A stretch of DNA of 64,000 nt from Paraburkholderia caballeronis (GCF_900104845.1 NZ_FNSR01000002.1:1426001-1490000), one strand, 5' to 3'; positions 35,480 to 44,524 are shown, counted from the first letter of the stretch. The notes: generated from the letters alone by a model not told the origin. A program made the numbers and translations.

Positions 35480-37267
35480 ATGCCCCTGTTCCTGATTGCC
35501 TGGCTTGGCGGCGTGCTGACCATCGTCAGCCCTTGCATCCTGCCTGTTCTGCCGTTCGTGTTCGCCCGCACGGAGCGGCCGTTCGTGCGCAGCGGCTTGC
35601 CGCTGCTCATCGGCATGGCCATCGCGTTCAGCGCGGTCGGCGCGCTGGCCGCCGTCGGCGGCGGCTGGGCCGTCGCGGCGAACCAGTACGGGCGCATCGC
35701 GGCGCTCGTGCTGCTCGCCGTGTTCGGCGTCGCGCTGCTGTTTCCTTCGCTCGCGGATTATCTGTCGCGCCCGGTTGTCGCGCTCGGCGCGCGGCTGTCC
35801 GCGTCGGCCGACGATCCGCAGCGCGCGGGCGGCGGTTTCGGCGCGTCGCTGCTGCTCGGCGTCGCGACCGGCATGTTGTGGGCGCCGTGCGCCGGCCCGA
35901 TTCTCGGCCTGATCCTCACCGGCGCCGCGCTGCAAGGCGCGAGCGTGCATACGTCGCTGCTGCTGCTCGCGTATGCGGCCGGCGCGGCGACGTCGCTCGC
36001 GCTGGCGCTCATCGCCGGCCAACGCGTGTTCGCCGCGATGAAGCGTTCGCTCGGCGTCGGCGAATGGATCCGGCGCGGGCTCGGCATCGCGGTGCTCGCG
36101 GGCGTCGCGGCGATCGCGCTCCATGCCGATACCGGCGTGCTCGCGCGGCTGTCGCTCGCCGGCACGAACCAGCTCGAACAGGGACTGCTCGACCGTCTGC
36201 GGCCCGCGTCGGATCACATGGCGTCCGCGTCGATGCAAGGCTCCGCGTCGATGCAGGCGAGCGCGTCGATGCGCGCCGCGCAGCACGCGCCGTCCGCCGC
36301 GCTGCCGGTCGAAGGCGAACTGCCGTCGCTCGACGGCGCGGTGCAATGGCTGAACTCGCCGCCGCTGACGGCCGCCGCGCTGCGCGGCAAGGTCGTGCTT
36401 GTCGATTTCTGGACCTATTCGTGCATCAACTGCCTGCGGGCGCTGCCGTACGTGAAGGCGTGGGCCGACAAGTACCGCGCGAACGGACTCGTCGTGATCG
36501 GCGTGCATGCGCCCGAGTTCGCGTTCGAGAAGGACATCGGCAACGTGCGGCGCGCGGTGGCCGACCTGAAGATCGACTATCCGGTTGCGATCGACAATCG
36601 CTACGCGATCTGGCGCGCGTTCGACAACCAGTATTGGCCCGCGCACTATTTCGTCGATGCCAATGGGAAGATCCGCCATCACCATTTCGGCGAAGGCGAT
36701 TACCGGGAATCCGAACAAACCATCCGGCAACTGCTGACCGAGGCCGGCGCGCGCGATCTGCCCGCGGGTTTCGTCACGGACACCGGCACTGGCGCCGAAG
36801 CGCCGCCCGCGATGAACGACATGCAGTCGCCGGAGACCTATCTCGGCTACGAGCGCGCGCACGGCTTCGCGTCGCCGGGCGAGCCGGTCGCGGACCGGCC
36901 GCACGACTACGCGGCCGGTCCGCTCGACCTGAACCAGTGGGCGCTGGCCGGCACGTGGACGCTCGGCGCGGAGCATGCCGATCTCGACCGCGCCGGCGGC
37001 GGCATCGTCTATCGCTTCCATGCGCGCGACCTGCACCTCGTGCTCGGCCCGGCGGGCGACGGCAAGCCGGTCCGCTTTCGCGTGACCGTCGACGGCAAGC
37101 CGCCCGGCGCGGACCACGGCGCGGACGTCGATGCGAACGGCTACGGCACGGTGACCGGTCAGCGCCTGTATCAGTTGATCCGCCAGCAGGGAGCCGTCGC
37201 GGACCGCACGTTCGAGATCCGCTTCCTGGATCCCGGCGTGCACGCTTATTCGTTCACGTTCGGCTAG
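35480..37267 (+). CDS. dipZ: DipZ-type CcdA-thioredoxin fusion protein
   Basis: 595 residues. The N-terminal CcdA/DsbD-beta membrane domain has the paired redox cysteines in VSPCILPVLPF and WAPCAGPILGL. A linker with a three-copy SASMxx repeat (about 249-266) leads to a periplasmic thioredoxin-like TlpA domain with TYSCINCLRALPYV (CxxC). A C-terminal carbohydrate-binding-like beta domain (VTVDGKPPGADHG...) closes the protein. It carries electrons from cytoplasmic thioredoxin to the periplasm. The start at 35480 puts the first helix at residue 2. It is followed 54 bases later by secreted msrA, its probable electron acceptor. Confidence 0.93.
   Translation: MPLFLIAWLGGVLTIVSPCILPVLPFVFARTERPFVRSGLPLLIGMAIAFSAVGALAAVGGGWAVAANQYGRIAALVLLAVFGVALLFPSLADYLSRPVVALGARLSASADDPQRAGGGFGASLLLGVATGMLWAPCAGPILGLILTGAALQGASVHTSLLLLAYAAGAATSLALALIAGQRVFAAMKRSLGVGEWIRRGLGIAVLAGVAAIALHADTGVLARLSLAGTNQLEQGLLDRLRPASDHMASASMQGSASMQASASMRAAQHAPSAALPVEGELPSLDGAVQWLNSPPLTAAALRGKVVLVDFWTYSCINCLRALPYVKAWADKYRANGLVVIGVHAPEFAFEKDIGNVRRAVADLKIDYPVAIDNRYAIWRAFDNQYWPAHYFVDANGKIRHHHFGEGDYRESEQTIRQLLTEAGARDLPAGFVTDTGTGAEAPPAMNDMQSPETYLGYERAHGFASPGEPVADRPHDYAAGPLDLNQWALAGTWTLGAEHADLDRAGGGIVYRFHARDLHLVLGPAGDGKPVRFRVTVDGKPPGADHGADVDANGYGTVTGQRLYQLIRQQGAVADRTFEIRFLDPGVHAYSFTFG
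36224..36277 (+). repeat. Three tandem 18-bp repeats inside dipZ
   Basis: Three in-frame copies of an 18-bp unit (like TCCGCGTCGATGCAGGCG) encode S-A-S-M-Q-G, S-A-S-M-Q-A and S-A-S-M-R-A. They lie in the linker between the membrane and thioredoxin domains, where length changes should be tolerated. Confidence 0.88.
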
Positions 37268-37321
37268 GCGAATGCGCCGGCCGTGTTTTGTCCTGTCTCG
37301 TCACGTCATGGAGCAACCGCC

Positions 37322-38095
37322 ATGCAAGAAGCCTCCCGCTTTTCCCGCACGTCCCGTACGTCGCGTCGCCGTTTCGGCTGGCGCTGGCCGCTGCTCGCGG
37401 CCGTGACCCTGTTTGCGGCCGCGGCCGCCCTCGTGCAGCCGCCGGTGCTCGCCGGCGAAGCGCGCGTCGTGCCGCCGCCGACGCTCGATGAAAAGGATGC
37501 CTCGACCGGCGCGCCGCCGTTCGAGACGGCCGTGCTCGCGGGCGGCTGCTTCTGGGGCGTGCAGGGCGTGTTTCAGCACGTCAGGGGCGTGACGTCCGCC
37601 GTGTCCGGTTATACGGGCGGCGATCGCGCGTCCGCGCAGTACGAGACGGTCAGCACGGGGACGACCGGTCACGCGGAATCGGTGCGGATCACGTTCGATC
37701 CGCGCCAGATCAGCTACGGGCAAATCCTGCAGATCTATTTTTCCGTCGCGCACGATCCGACCGAACTGAACCGCCAGGGGCCGGACGTCGGCACGCAGTA
37801 TCGTTCGACGATCTTTCCGACGACGCCCGCACAGGCCCGCATCGCGCGCGCGTACCTCGCGCAGTTGCGCGACGGGCACGCGTTCTCCGCGTCGCCGGTT
37901 ACGACGGTCGAAGCGGATCGCACGTTCTATCCGGCCGAGACGTATCACCAGAACTACCTGACGCTGCATCCGGATGCGTCGTATATCGCGATCAACGACA
38001 TGCCGAAGCTCGCGGACCTGAAGCGGCTTTTCCCGGCGCGGTATCGCGAGCAGCCGGTGCTGGTCGATACGTCGGTCAGGGCGTCGGCAAGCTGA
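37322..38095 (+). CDS. msrA: Secreted methionine sulfoxide reductase A
   Basis: 257 residues. A twin-basic N-terminus and a hydrophobic helix (about 21-46, ending VLAGEA) form an export signal, so the enzyme works in the periplasm. The MsrA core shows the catalytic GGCFWGVQGVFQ, the SGYTGGDRASAQYETVSTGTTGHAE segment and YHQNYL. It reduces Met-(S)-sulfoxide in proteins. Electrons probably come from DipZ encoded just upstream. Start at 37322 (ATGCAAGAAG) chosen because an upstream start adds only non-conserved residues. Exported MsrA is less common than the cytoplasmic form. Confidence 0.92.
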   Translation: MQEASRFSRTSRTSRRRFGWRWPLLAAVTLFAAAAALVQPPVLAGEARVVPPPTLDEKDASTGAPPFETAVLAGGCFWGVQGVFQHVRGVTSAVSGYTGGDRASAQYETVSTGTTGHAESVRITFDPRQISYGQILQIYFSVAHDPTELNRQGPDVGTQYRSTIFPTTPAQARIARAYLAQLRDGHAFSASPVTTVEADRTFYPAETYHQNYLTLHPDASYIAINDMPKLADLKRLFPARYREQPVLVDTSVRASAS

Positions 38096-38347
38096 GTTTT
38101 CGTATGCGTTTGCGACGGGCGGGCATCGCACGATGACCGCCCCAACACCCGTTAGAGAGCGAGCGCGAGCCGCGCGGAACGGCTGCGCGAACAGCAGATC
38201 ATGATCGTCGGGCGCGCGCACTCCGTCGCGATGCAGCGGCTGCGCTTCGAACGCGGCGGTGATCCGCGCGTCGTCGGTGAAGTCGAGACGCCGGATGATC
38301 CGGATGCGTTCGGTTAGATGCGCATACGTGTGCACCATTTCGCGGTT

Positions 38348-38497
38348 GCTGGCGAGCGCGTCGATGATCGCTCTCTGCACCTGGCCGCGCTTGAGTCCCT
38401 GCAACTCCTCCAGTTGCGCGAGCGCACGCGCGTAGTCCTTGTTCCAGCGTTGCAGCAGCGTCGCGAACAACTTGCCCCGCCGCCGTCAGGCGCAGGC
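38348..38497 (-). pseudogene. LysR-type regulator remnant, frameshifted
   Basis: On the minus strand one frame gives GLRLTAAGQVVRDAAATL (about 38497-38444) and a second frame continues with LQRWNKDYARALAQLEELQGLKRGQVQRAIIDALA (about 38458-38348). Together they match the region just after the helix-turn-helix of a LysR regulator, including the usual LTxxGxxV motif. The helix-turn-helix itself, which should lie to the right, is missing and the frame is shifted. Leftward, to about 38130, the frame stays open but I cannot match it to anything. Confidence 0.62.
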
Positions 38498-38898
38498 CAC
38501 CGGACACGCGCCTCTACGTGTGCGGGCCGGCCGGCTTCATGGCGCACCTGCGCGAAGCCGCGCTTGCGCGAGGCTGATCACAAACGCACGTGCATACGGA
38601 AGCGTTTGCGTCGGCCGGCGCAGGCGGCGATGGCGACGCATTCATCATGCGGCTCGCCTCGACAGGTCAGTCGTTCGCGATTCCGGCCGACCGCTCGATC
38701 GCCCACGTGCTGCTCGACGCGGGCATCGACGTGCCGCTGTCGTGCGAGCAGGGGATGTGCGACGCGTGCCTGACCGGCGTGCTGGACGGCGAGCCGGATC
38801 ATCGGGACACGGTGCAATCGGACGCCGAAAAGGCGGCCAATACGCAGATCGCGCTGTGTTGTCCGAGGGCCAGGTCCGCGGCGCTGACGCTGGATCTT
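38497..38898 (+). pseudogene. C-terminal remnant of vanB-like oxidoreductase
   Basis: The plus-strand frame reads TRLYVCGPAGFMAHLREAALARG, then an in-frame TGA at 38575 where relatives have Trp. It continues with SIAHVLLDAGIDVPLSCEQGMCDACLTGVLDGEPDHRD and ALCCPRARSAALTLDL: the end of the NAD domain and the complete [2Fe-2S] domain of a VanB-type reductase. The flavin domain and most of the NAD domain are gone, and the normal stop after LxLDL is lost. It abuts the lysR remnant head-to-head at about 38497. Confidence 0.75.
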
Positions 38899-39010
38899 CG
38901 AAGGCGAAGCGTCATGCGCGGGCCGAACTGGATGACCCGCGCATCGCGGCGTAATATACGCGAGGATATTTCGCCCGCCACGCCCGCCGCCCATCGAGGA
39001 GACTCCGACC

Positions 39011-39505
39011 ATGGACATCGCACAGACCGCCCGCCGCGCCGTCGAAGAGATCGACCTTCCCGGCACGCTGCGGCTCACGGGCTGCGTGCTGCGTCCGCAG
39101 GCGATTTCGCTCGACGCGCTGCGGTGTTTTCCGGCCGTCACGTGTGCGCCGTTCGATCTGCGCTGCTACACCACCCAGCGTTTCATCCGCACGGTCGAAC
39201 CGTACCGGGGCGTGCTGCTCACCGATTTACTTCAGCACGCCGGCCTGCGCTGCGACGCGCCCGGCGACTTCAAGCGCATGATCTTTCTGGCGGTCGGCCA
39301 CGATGGTTATGCGGTCACCTTTTCGTGGCACGAACTGTTCAACACGCCGGTCGGGCAGCAGGCGGTCGTCGCCTACGAATGCGGTGGCAACGCGCTGGAC
39401 GAGGACGACGGCGCGCCGGTGCTGTTCTCGGGCGCCGATCTCGTGCCGGCGCCGCGCCACCTGAAGCGGCTCGCGCGCATCGAGACGCGCGTGCTCGCGC
39501 CGTAA
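39011..39505 (+). CDS. Small molybdopterin-dependent oxidoreductase-domain protein
   Basis: 164 residues containing only a sulfite-oxidase-like Moco-binding fold (Oxidored_molyb): LRLTGCVLRPQAISLDAL, PYRGVLLTDLLQHAGL and the late VAYECGGNALDEDDGAPVLF. There is no signal peptide. The domain is at the lower size limit and the usual cofactor-binding cysteine is not obvious in this copy, so activity is uncertain. A good AGGAGA ribosome site precedes it. It lies between the vanB remnant and a convergent TonB receptor gene. Confidence 0.82.
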   Translation: MDIAQTARRAVEEIDLPGTLRLTGCVLRPQAISLDALRCFPAVTCAPFDLRCYTTQRFIRTVEPYRGVLLTDLLQHAGLRCDAPGDFKRMIFLAVGHDGYAVTFSWHELFNTPVGQQAVVAYECGGNALDEDDGAPVLFSGADLVPAPRHLKRLARIETRVLAP

Positions 39506-39566
39506 GCCGCGCTATCGGCATCGGGCGACGCAACCGAACCGCGACCGCCCGCCCGATCCCCCACGC

Positions 39567-41732
39567 CTAGAACGAGAACGTCGAAGTCAGCATCACGAGC
39601 CTCGGCTCGCCCACCGCGATGATGAGGTTGCTGTTGCTCGACGGGTAGTAGGTCTTGTCGAACAGGTTCTTCACGTTGAACTGGATCTTCGTCGGGATCC
39701 TGCCGATCTTCGTTTCGTACGCGGCGAACGCATCGACCACCACATATCCCGGCAGCGTGAAGCTGTTCGCGGTGTCGCCCGGCCGGTTGCCCACCAGACG
39801 CGCGCCGCCGCCGAAGCGCCAGCGCCCCGACACGTACGGCAGCGTCGTGTCGTAGACCGCGAACAGGCTGCCCGAATGGCGCGGCGCGTTGACCATCGGC
39901 GTGTTGTCCTGCTCGTCGACCGCGTTCGTGTACGCATAGCTGCCGATCAGGCTCAGATGGCGGGTCACGCGGCCCGCCACGTCGAGTTCGACGCCGCGCG
40001 AACGCGCGCTGCCGATCGTCGACGTGACGTCGCCGATGGTCACCGCGACGTTGCGCTTGTCGATCTGATAGACCGCGAGCGTGCCGGTGATGCCCGGCTT
40101 CAGGTCGAACTTGAGGCCCGCTTCGTACACGCGGCCGCGTTCGGGCGCGAGCGGCTCGACCGCGTCGCCGGACACGTTCGGCACGAACGAGCGGCTGTAG
40201 TTCGTGTACACCGACAGCGACGGCGCGATCCGGTAGACCAGCCCGAACTGCGGCAGCCACGTATTGCCGTGCGAATCGTCGTTGACGGTGAACGGCCGGC
40301 CGACGCCGGACATCTGGTGCCAGTCCTCCCAGCGCACGCCGGCCGACGCGATCAGGCGGTCGGTCAGATGGACCGTGTCCTGCGCGATCAGCGAATAGGT
40401 GTGGACTTTCGACAGGTTGTCGCTCTGCGTGGCGCTCGGTTTGCCGCCCGGCGCGAGCAGTCCGTACACGGGATCGAACAGGTCGAAGCCACCCGTCGCG
40501 GCGCCGCGCACCGTGTCGCCGCGGAAGCTGCGCTGCCGTTCGTATTCGCCGCCGAAATACAGGTCGTGGCGCATGCCGGCGATGCCGAGGTTGCCGAGCA
40601 GGCCGACCGTCGCGACCTGGTCCGAGTCGTTGCGGCCGAGGTTCGCGTCCGACGAGCGGCGCATCAGGCCGGTCGTGTCGTCGAACGAGATCCCGCGGGT
40701 CAGGTACTGGTCGTAGCGGTCGCGGCTCCAGCCGTACGTGCCGCGCACGCTCCACTGGTCCGAGAAGCGGTGCTCGACGCGCGCGCGGAACGTTTCCTGG
40801 ATGCCGCTGCTCTGCGACCACGGCTCCTCGTAGCGCGTGTAGCGCAGCGCGTCGTCGGGGCGGCCGTTCACGAGCACCGTGCCGCGGTCGAACGGCGTCG
40901 TGTAATCCACGTACTGGTAGCTGACGTCGATCGACGTGTTCGCGTCGTGCCACGCCAGCGACGGCGCGATCAGCGCGTCGCGCTGGCGGCCGAAGCTGCG
41001 CCAGTACTGGCTCGTGTTGTCCTCGCCGATCAGCCGGAACGCGAGCGTGCCGCCCGCCACCTGGCCGACGCCGCCGAGCGGCCCGGTCAGGTCGAAGCTG
41101 CCGCCGTTGCCGCCGTGGCTCGTGTGGGTCGCCGACACCGAGCCGCTGAATTCGTCCTCGGGCTTGCGCGTCACGATGTTGATGACGCCGCCCGGCTCCT
41201 GGATGCCGTACAGCAGCGACGCCGGCCCCTTCAGCACTTCGACGCGGTCGGCCGTCACGAGGTAGTTGTGCAGGATCGGCGTGCGGATGCCGTCCACGAG
41301 GATCGAGCCGTCGTCGTTCGAGCCGAAGCCGCGTTTGATGAACGCGTCGCGCGTGCCGCCGAGCGTGTTGGTCTGCGTGACGCCGCTGACGTTGCCGAGC
41401 ACGTCGTCGAGCGAGCGCGCCTGCTGGTCCTCCATCACCTGTCCGCTGACGACGGCGACGGCCTGCGGGATGTCGACGATCGGCTGCCCGGTCGGGCTCG
41501 CGACGCTGCTCGTGCGCGGCTGGTAGCCGACGGTCGGTTCGGTTTCGGCCGCGGCGGTGACCTTGACGGTCGGCAACTGCGAAGCGGTCGTTTCGGTGTT
41601 CGTATCGTTTCCGGACGACTGCGCGGCGGCCGTGTGGGCCAGCCCGGATACGCAGACCGAGAAGAGCGCGCGGGCGCCCCAGTGAAGCGGGCGGCGGCGT
41701 GCCGATGATTGGGACGACTTGACGATAGGCAT
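39567..41732 (-). CDS. TonB-dependent siderophore receptor
   Basis: 721 residues. The signal peptide ends at HTAAAQS (about 38). The plug domain shows VDIPQAVAVVSGQVMEDQQARSLDDVLGNVSGV and VEVLKGPASLLYGIQEPGGVINIVTRKP, followed by a 22-strand barrel with a terminal Phe (STFSF). It belongs to the FhuA/FpvA-like ferric-siderophore receptors. A strong Fur box lies about 100 bases upstream (41830-41848), so it should be induced when iron is scarce. The siderophore cannot be named. Confidence 0.94.
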   Translation of the reverse strand: MPIVKSSQSSARRRPLHWGARALFSVCVSGLAHTAAAQSSGNDTNTETTASQLPTVKVTAAAETEPTVGYQPRTSSVASPTGQPIVDIPQAVAVVSGQVMEDQQARSLDDVLGNVSGVTQTNTLGGTRDAFIKRGFGSNDDGSILVDGIRTPILHNYLVTADRVEVLKGPASLLYGIQEPGGVINIVTRKPEDEFSGSVSATHTSHGGNGGSFDLTGPLGGVGQVAGGTLAFRLIGEDNTSQYWRSFGRQRDALIAPSLAWHDANTSIDVSYQYVDYTTPFDRGTVLVNGRPDDALRYTRYEEPWSQSSGIQETFRARVEHRFSDQWSVRGTYGWSRDRYDQYLTRGISFDDTTGLMRRSSDANLGRNDSDQVATVGLLGNLGIAGMRHDLYFGGEYERQRSFRGDTVRGAATGGFDLFDPVYGLLAPGGKPSATQSDNLSKVHTYSLIAQDTVHLTDRLIASAGVRWEDWHQMSGVGRPFTVNDDSHGNTWLPQFGLVYRIAPSLSVYTNYSRSFVPNVSGDAVEPLAPERGRVYEAGLKFDLKPGITGTLAVYQIDKRNVAVTIGDVTSTIGSARSRGVELDVAGRVTRHLSLIGSYAYTNAVDEQDNTPMVNAPRHSGSLFAVYDTTLPYVSGRWRFGGGARLVGNRPGDTANSFTLPGYVVVDAFAAYETKIGRIPTKIQFNVKNLFDKTYYPSSNSNLIIAVGEPRLVMLTSTFSF

Positions 41733-41829
41733 GGCGGCGGAGCGGCGAGACCAGACAACGTGGCTGGATTAGGCGGAGCGGGATCGTGTGGCATCCCAGG
41801 GATTCGAATGCGGCCCGAATTATGCTGTA

Positions 41830-41848
41830 AACGATAATCGTTATCAAT
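41830..41848 (-). promoter_or_regulatory. Fur box upstream of TonB receptor
   Basis: AACGATAATCGTTATCAAT matches the Fur consensus well, with the GATAAT/TTATC core on both sides. It lies about 100 bases upstream of the leftward receptor start. Confidence 0.85.
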
Positions 41849-41932
41849 AGAAGGTTTTGTGTCAACGATCCGACAGGTGGGGGTGTCGATCCTTTCGCCG
41901 CAGCACTTCCGTCGAACCGTGCTCTACACGCG

Positions 41933-41973
41933 TTGATAAGGGTTTACCCCTATCATGATTAGACCCTTATCAA
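41933..41973. repeat. 11-bp inverted repeat upstream of chemoreceptor gene
   Basis: TTGATAAGGGT (41933-41943) and its exact complement ACCCTTATCAA (41963-41973) are separated by 19 bases that contain a further TATCA. The arms are 30 bases apart centre to centre, about three DNA turns, as for two dimers bound on the same face. Position: between the Fur box and the GntR-type operator of the chemoreceptor. Could be an operator or a hairpin in the leader. Confidence 0.75.
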
Positions 41974-41986
41974 CCGTAATTTGCTG

Positions 41987-42004
41987 AATATGTGCGGACA
42001 TATT
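41987..42004. promoter_or_regulatory. GntR-type operator at chemoreceptor gene
   Basis: AATATGTGCGGACATATT differs from the operator copy at 44451 in only two of 18 positions and is close to that at 44427. It ends 62 bases upstream of the chemoreceptor start. It suggests that the GntR regulator encoded at 43655 also controls this gene. Confidence 0.8.
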
Positions 42005-42066
42005 GGGTCATAACCGGATGGGCCGCGATACCAGCAACTCAATGTGCGGCGGGGGCCTGTCCAGTC

Positions 42067-43608
42067 ATGTTTTCGAATTTCTCCATCCGGGCGCGGGTGG
42101 CGCTTGCGTTCGGTCTGCTGATCGTGCTGATGCTCGCGGTGGCGGGGCTCGGGCAACTCGCCGCGCGCAGCGGCAAGGCGGCGCTGAGCGACACCTACTC
42201 GATCCAGCTGGCAGCCGCCGTCGCGCTCGGCGACACGAAATACAACCTCGCGATCGGCCGGGTCGCGATCGACCGCGTGCTGCTCCATCCGGACGAAGCG
42301 GACACGCCGGCGCTGATGGACAAGGCGCGCAACTACCTCGCGACCGCGCAGCGCGCGTATGCGCGCTTCCTCGCGCTGCCGCGCAAGCCGGGCGAGGAGC
42401 CACTGGCGCAGGCCGTCTCGTCGGACCTCGACAACCTGCTGCACGGCGCGATCGAGCCGACGTTGCAGGCGCTGCACGACGGCGACGCGGCGAAGGCGAA
42501 CCAGATCACGATGCAGACCATGCCGCCGCTCGCGCTCGCGCTGACCAAAAGCACCGACCGCCTGAACGCGTGGCTGATGCAGGACGGCGCGAACAGCTAC
42601 GACGGCTTCCAGTCGATGCTGACGCACGTGAGCATGCTGTCCGGCGTCGCGCTGGCGGTCGCGCTCGTGCTGGCGCTCGCATGCGCGGTCGGGCTGCATC
42701 GCGCGATTTCGCGGCCGCTCGCGCAGGCGCTCGACGTGTGCGCGGCGCTGGCGCGCGGCGACCTTTCGCGGTCCGTCGAGATGCGCGGCCGCGACGAGAT
42801 GAGCGTGCTGCTGCGCGGGCTGTCGGACGTCCGCAACGGTCTGCGCGAGACGGTGTCGACCGTGCGCGCGAGCAGCGAGTCGATGGCGGCGGCCACGCAC
42901 CAGATCGCGGCCGGCAACGCGGACCTGTCGCGCCGCACCGAATCGCAGGCGGCGGCGCTGGAGCAGACGGCGGCGAGCGTCGAGGAACTGACGACGACCG
43001 CGCGCCACAACGACGAGAACGCGGGCAGCGCGAGCACGCTCGCAGCCGGCGCGGCCCAGGTCGCGCAGAAGGGCGGCAACGCGATGTCGCGGGTGGTCGA
43101 GACGATGGCGGGGATCAGCGAGCAGTCGAAGAAGATCGCGACGATCGTCAGCACCATCGAGGCGATCGCGTTCCAGACCAACATCCTCGCGCTGAACGCG
43201 GCGGTCGAAGCGGCGCGCGCGGGCGAGCAGGGCCGGGGTTTCGCGGTGGTCGCGACCGAGGTGCGCACGCTGGCGCAGCGTTCGGCGACGGCCGCGCGCG
43301 AGATCAAGGCGCTGATCGACGGCGCGGTCGGCAGCGTGGCGGAAGGCTCGGCGTTCGTCGATTCCGCCGGCGCGACGATGCGCGAGATCGTGCAGTCGAT
43401 CGAGCGGGTCAGCGGCATCATGCACGAGGTGGCGGCCGCGTCGCGCGAGCAGGGCGACGGCATCGGCCAGGTGAACCGCGCGGTCGCGCAGATGGACGAG
43501 GCCACGCAGCAGAACGCGGCGCTCGTCGAGGAGACCACGGCGGCGGCGATGTCGCTGGAGTCGCAGGCCGCCGCGCTGCGCGAAGCCGTGATGCGCTTCA
43601 GGATCTGA
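42067..43608 (+). CDS. Methyl-accepting chemotaxis protein
   Basis: 513 residues. First membrane helix about 10-30, a periplasmic four-helix-bundle (Tar/4HB-like) ligand domain of about 160 residues, second helix about 192-212, then HAMP ([22 protein letters not shown]) and the methyl-accepting coiled coil. The hairpin signature [32 protein letters not shown] is complete. No C-terminal NWETF pentapeptide. Start at 42067 places the helix normally. The GntR-type operator upstream ties it to the lyase/DctA/FumC cluster, so its attractant may be the compound that cluster degrades. Confidence 0.93.
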   Translation: MFSNFSIRARVALAFGLLIVLMLAVAGLGQLAARSGKAALSDTYSIQLAAAVALGDTKYNLAIGRVAIDRVLLHPDEADTPALMDKARNYLATAQRAYARFLALPRKPGEEPLAQAVSSDLDNLLHGAIEPTLQALHDGDAAKANQITMQTMPPLALALTKSTDRLNAWLMQDGANSYDGFQSMLTHVSMLSGVALAVALVLALACAVGLHRAISRPLAQALDVCAALARGDLSRSVEMRGRDEMSVLLRGLSDVRNGLRETVSTVRASSESMAAATHQIAAGNADLSRRTESQAAALEQTAASVEELTTTARHNDENAGSASTLAAGAAQVAQKGGNAMSRVVETMAGISEQSKKIATIVSTIEAIAFQTNILALNAAVEAARAGEQGRGFAVVATEVRTLAQRSATAAREIKALIDGAVGSVAEGSAFVDSAGATMREIVQSIERVSGIMHEVAAASREQGDGIGQVNRAVAQMDEATQQNAALVEETTAAAMSLESQAAALREAVMRFRI

Positions 43609-43654
43609 GCGCCGACCCGGACGGCCGCCGCCCGTGGGCCGGCGGCGGGTTTTG

Positions 43655-44386
43655 TCAGGCGTCCGAGCGCCTGAGCGTCATCGACATCGAAAACCGGTCG
43701 GCCGGATGCACGCTGACCGATATCTCGAACGCGACGCCCGCCGCGTCCAGGTAGCGGCGCACGATTTCGAGCGCCGCCGTGCCGGCCTCGACATTCAGCT
43801 TCTGCGCCATGTCCGGCGACACGATCACCGCGTTCACGTTCTGCTGGATCTGCGAGATGCAGCGGCCGTAGCGCGCCTCGATCAGCGTGCTGACCAGCAT
43901 CTCCGGCGTGGCGCGCGCCGCTTCCACGACTTCCGCATACGCGGGATCGACGTAGACGTCGGTCCAGCCGACCGGCGCGCCCTTCGCGCCGCCGTCGATA
44001 CGCAGGCTCGAAATGCATACCCAGCGGTCGCCGGCGCGGCATTGCAGCGTTTTCGCGAGCGCGTCCGACGCTACGATTTCCCCGGTGTGCTGCACGACGC
44101 GCAGGTGGGTGGTGCCGAACTGCACGAGGTCGTCGAGCGACGCGAGCGACGGCCGGAAACTGCTGGTTGGCTGCGCGGACTCGATCCGCGTGCCGGCGTT
44201 CTTGCGGCGCGACACGAGGCCGAGCCGCTGGAGTTCGAGCAGCGCCGCGCGGACCGTGTGGCGGCTCGTCCCGTACAGGTCGCGCAGTTCCAGTTCGGTC
44301 GGCAGATACGAGCCGACCGGATAACCGCCCGACGCAATGCGCTCGGTCAGGTCGCGCGCGATGTCGGAAAAGTGGGGCTTGTTCAT
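43655..44386 (-). CDS. GntR/HutC-family regulator with UTRA domain
   Basis: 243 residues. N-terminal GntR winged helix (ERIASGGYPVGSYLPTELELRDLYGTSRHTVRAALLELQRLGLVSRRKNAGTRI, 15-68), then a UTRA effector domain (about 90-235) with the usual ...SVHPADRFSMSMTL end. HutC-type regulators repress their operons until a pathway metabolite binds. It diverges from the lyase gene, and two operators (44427-44444 and 44451-44468) sit in the shared promoter region, which indicates autoregulation. Confidence 0.93.
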   Translation of the reverse strand: MNKPHFSDIARDLTERIASGGYPVGSYLPTELELRDLYGTSRHTVRAALLELQRLGLVSRRKNAGTRIESAQPTSSFRPSLASLDDLVQFGTTHLRVVQHTGEIVASDALAKTLQCRAGDRWVCISSLRIDGGAKGAPVGWTDVYVDPAYAEVVEAARATPEMLVSTLIEARYGRCISQIQQNVNAVIVSPDMAQKLNVEAGTAALEIVRRYLDAAGVAFEISVSVHPADRFSMSMTLRRSDA

Positions 44387-44426
44387 GGGTGCGTGAGTGT
44401 TATCCAGGGTAAATCATAACTTGTGC

Positions 44427-44468
44427 GTATTGTCCGGACATATTAGATTAAATATGTCCGGACATATG
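44427..44468. promoter_or_regulatory. Paired GntR-type operators
   Basis: Two 18-bp sites, GTATTGTCCGGACATATT (44427-44444) and AATATGTCCGGACATATG (44451-44468). Each is centred on the palindrome TGTCCGGACA, with centres 24 bp apart. They lie between the divergent gntR and lyase genes; a third copy is at 41987-42004. Confidence 0.88.
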
Positions 44469-44524
44469 GCGCGTCGCGCGCGAATTGTCCCTGTGTTCAT
44501 CGTTTCCGTTTTGCAGAGGTCGTC

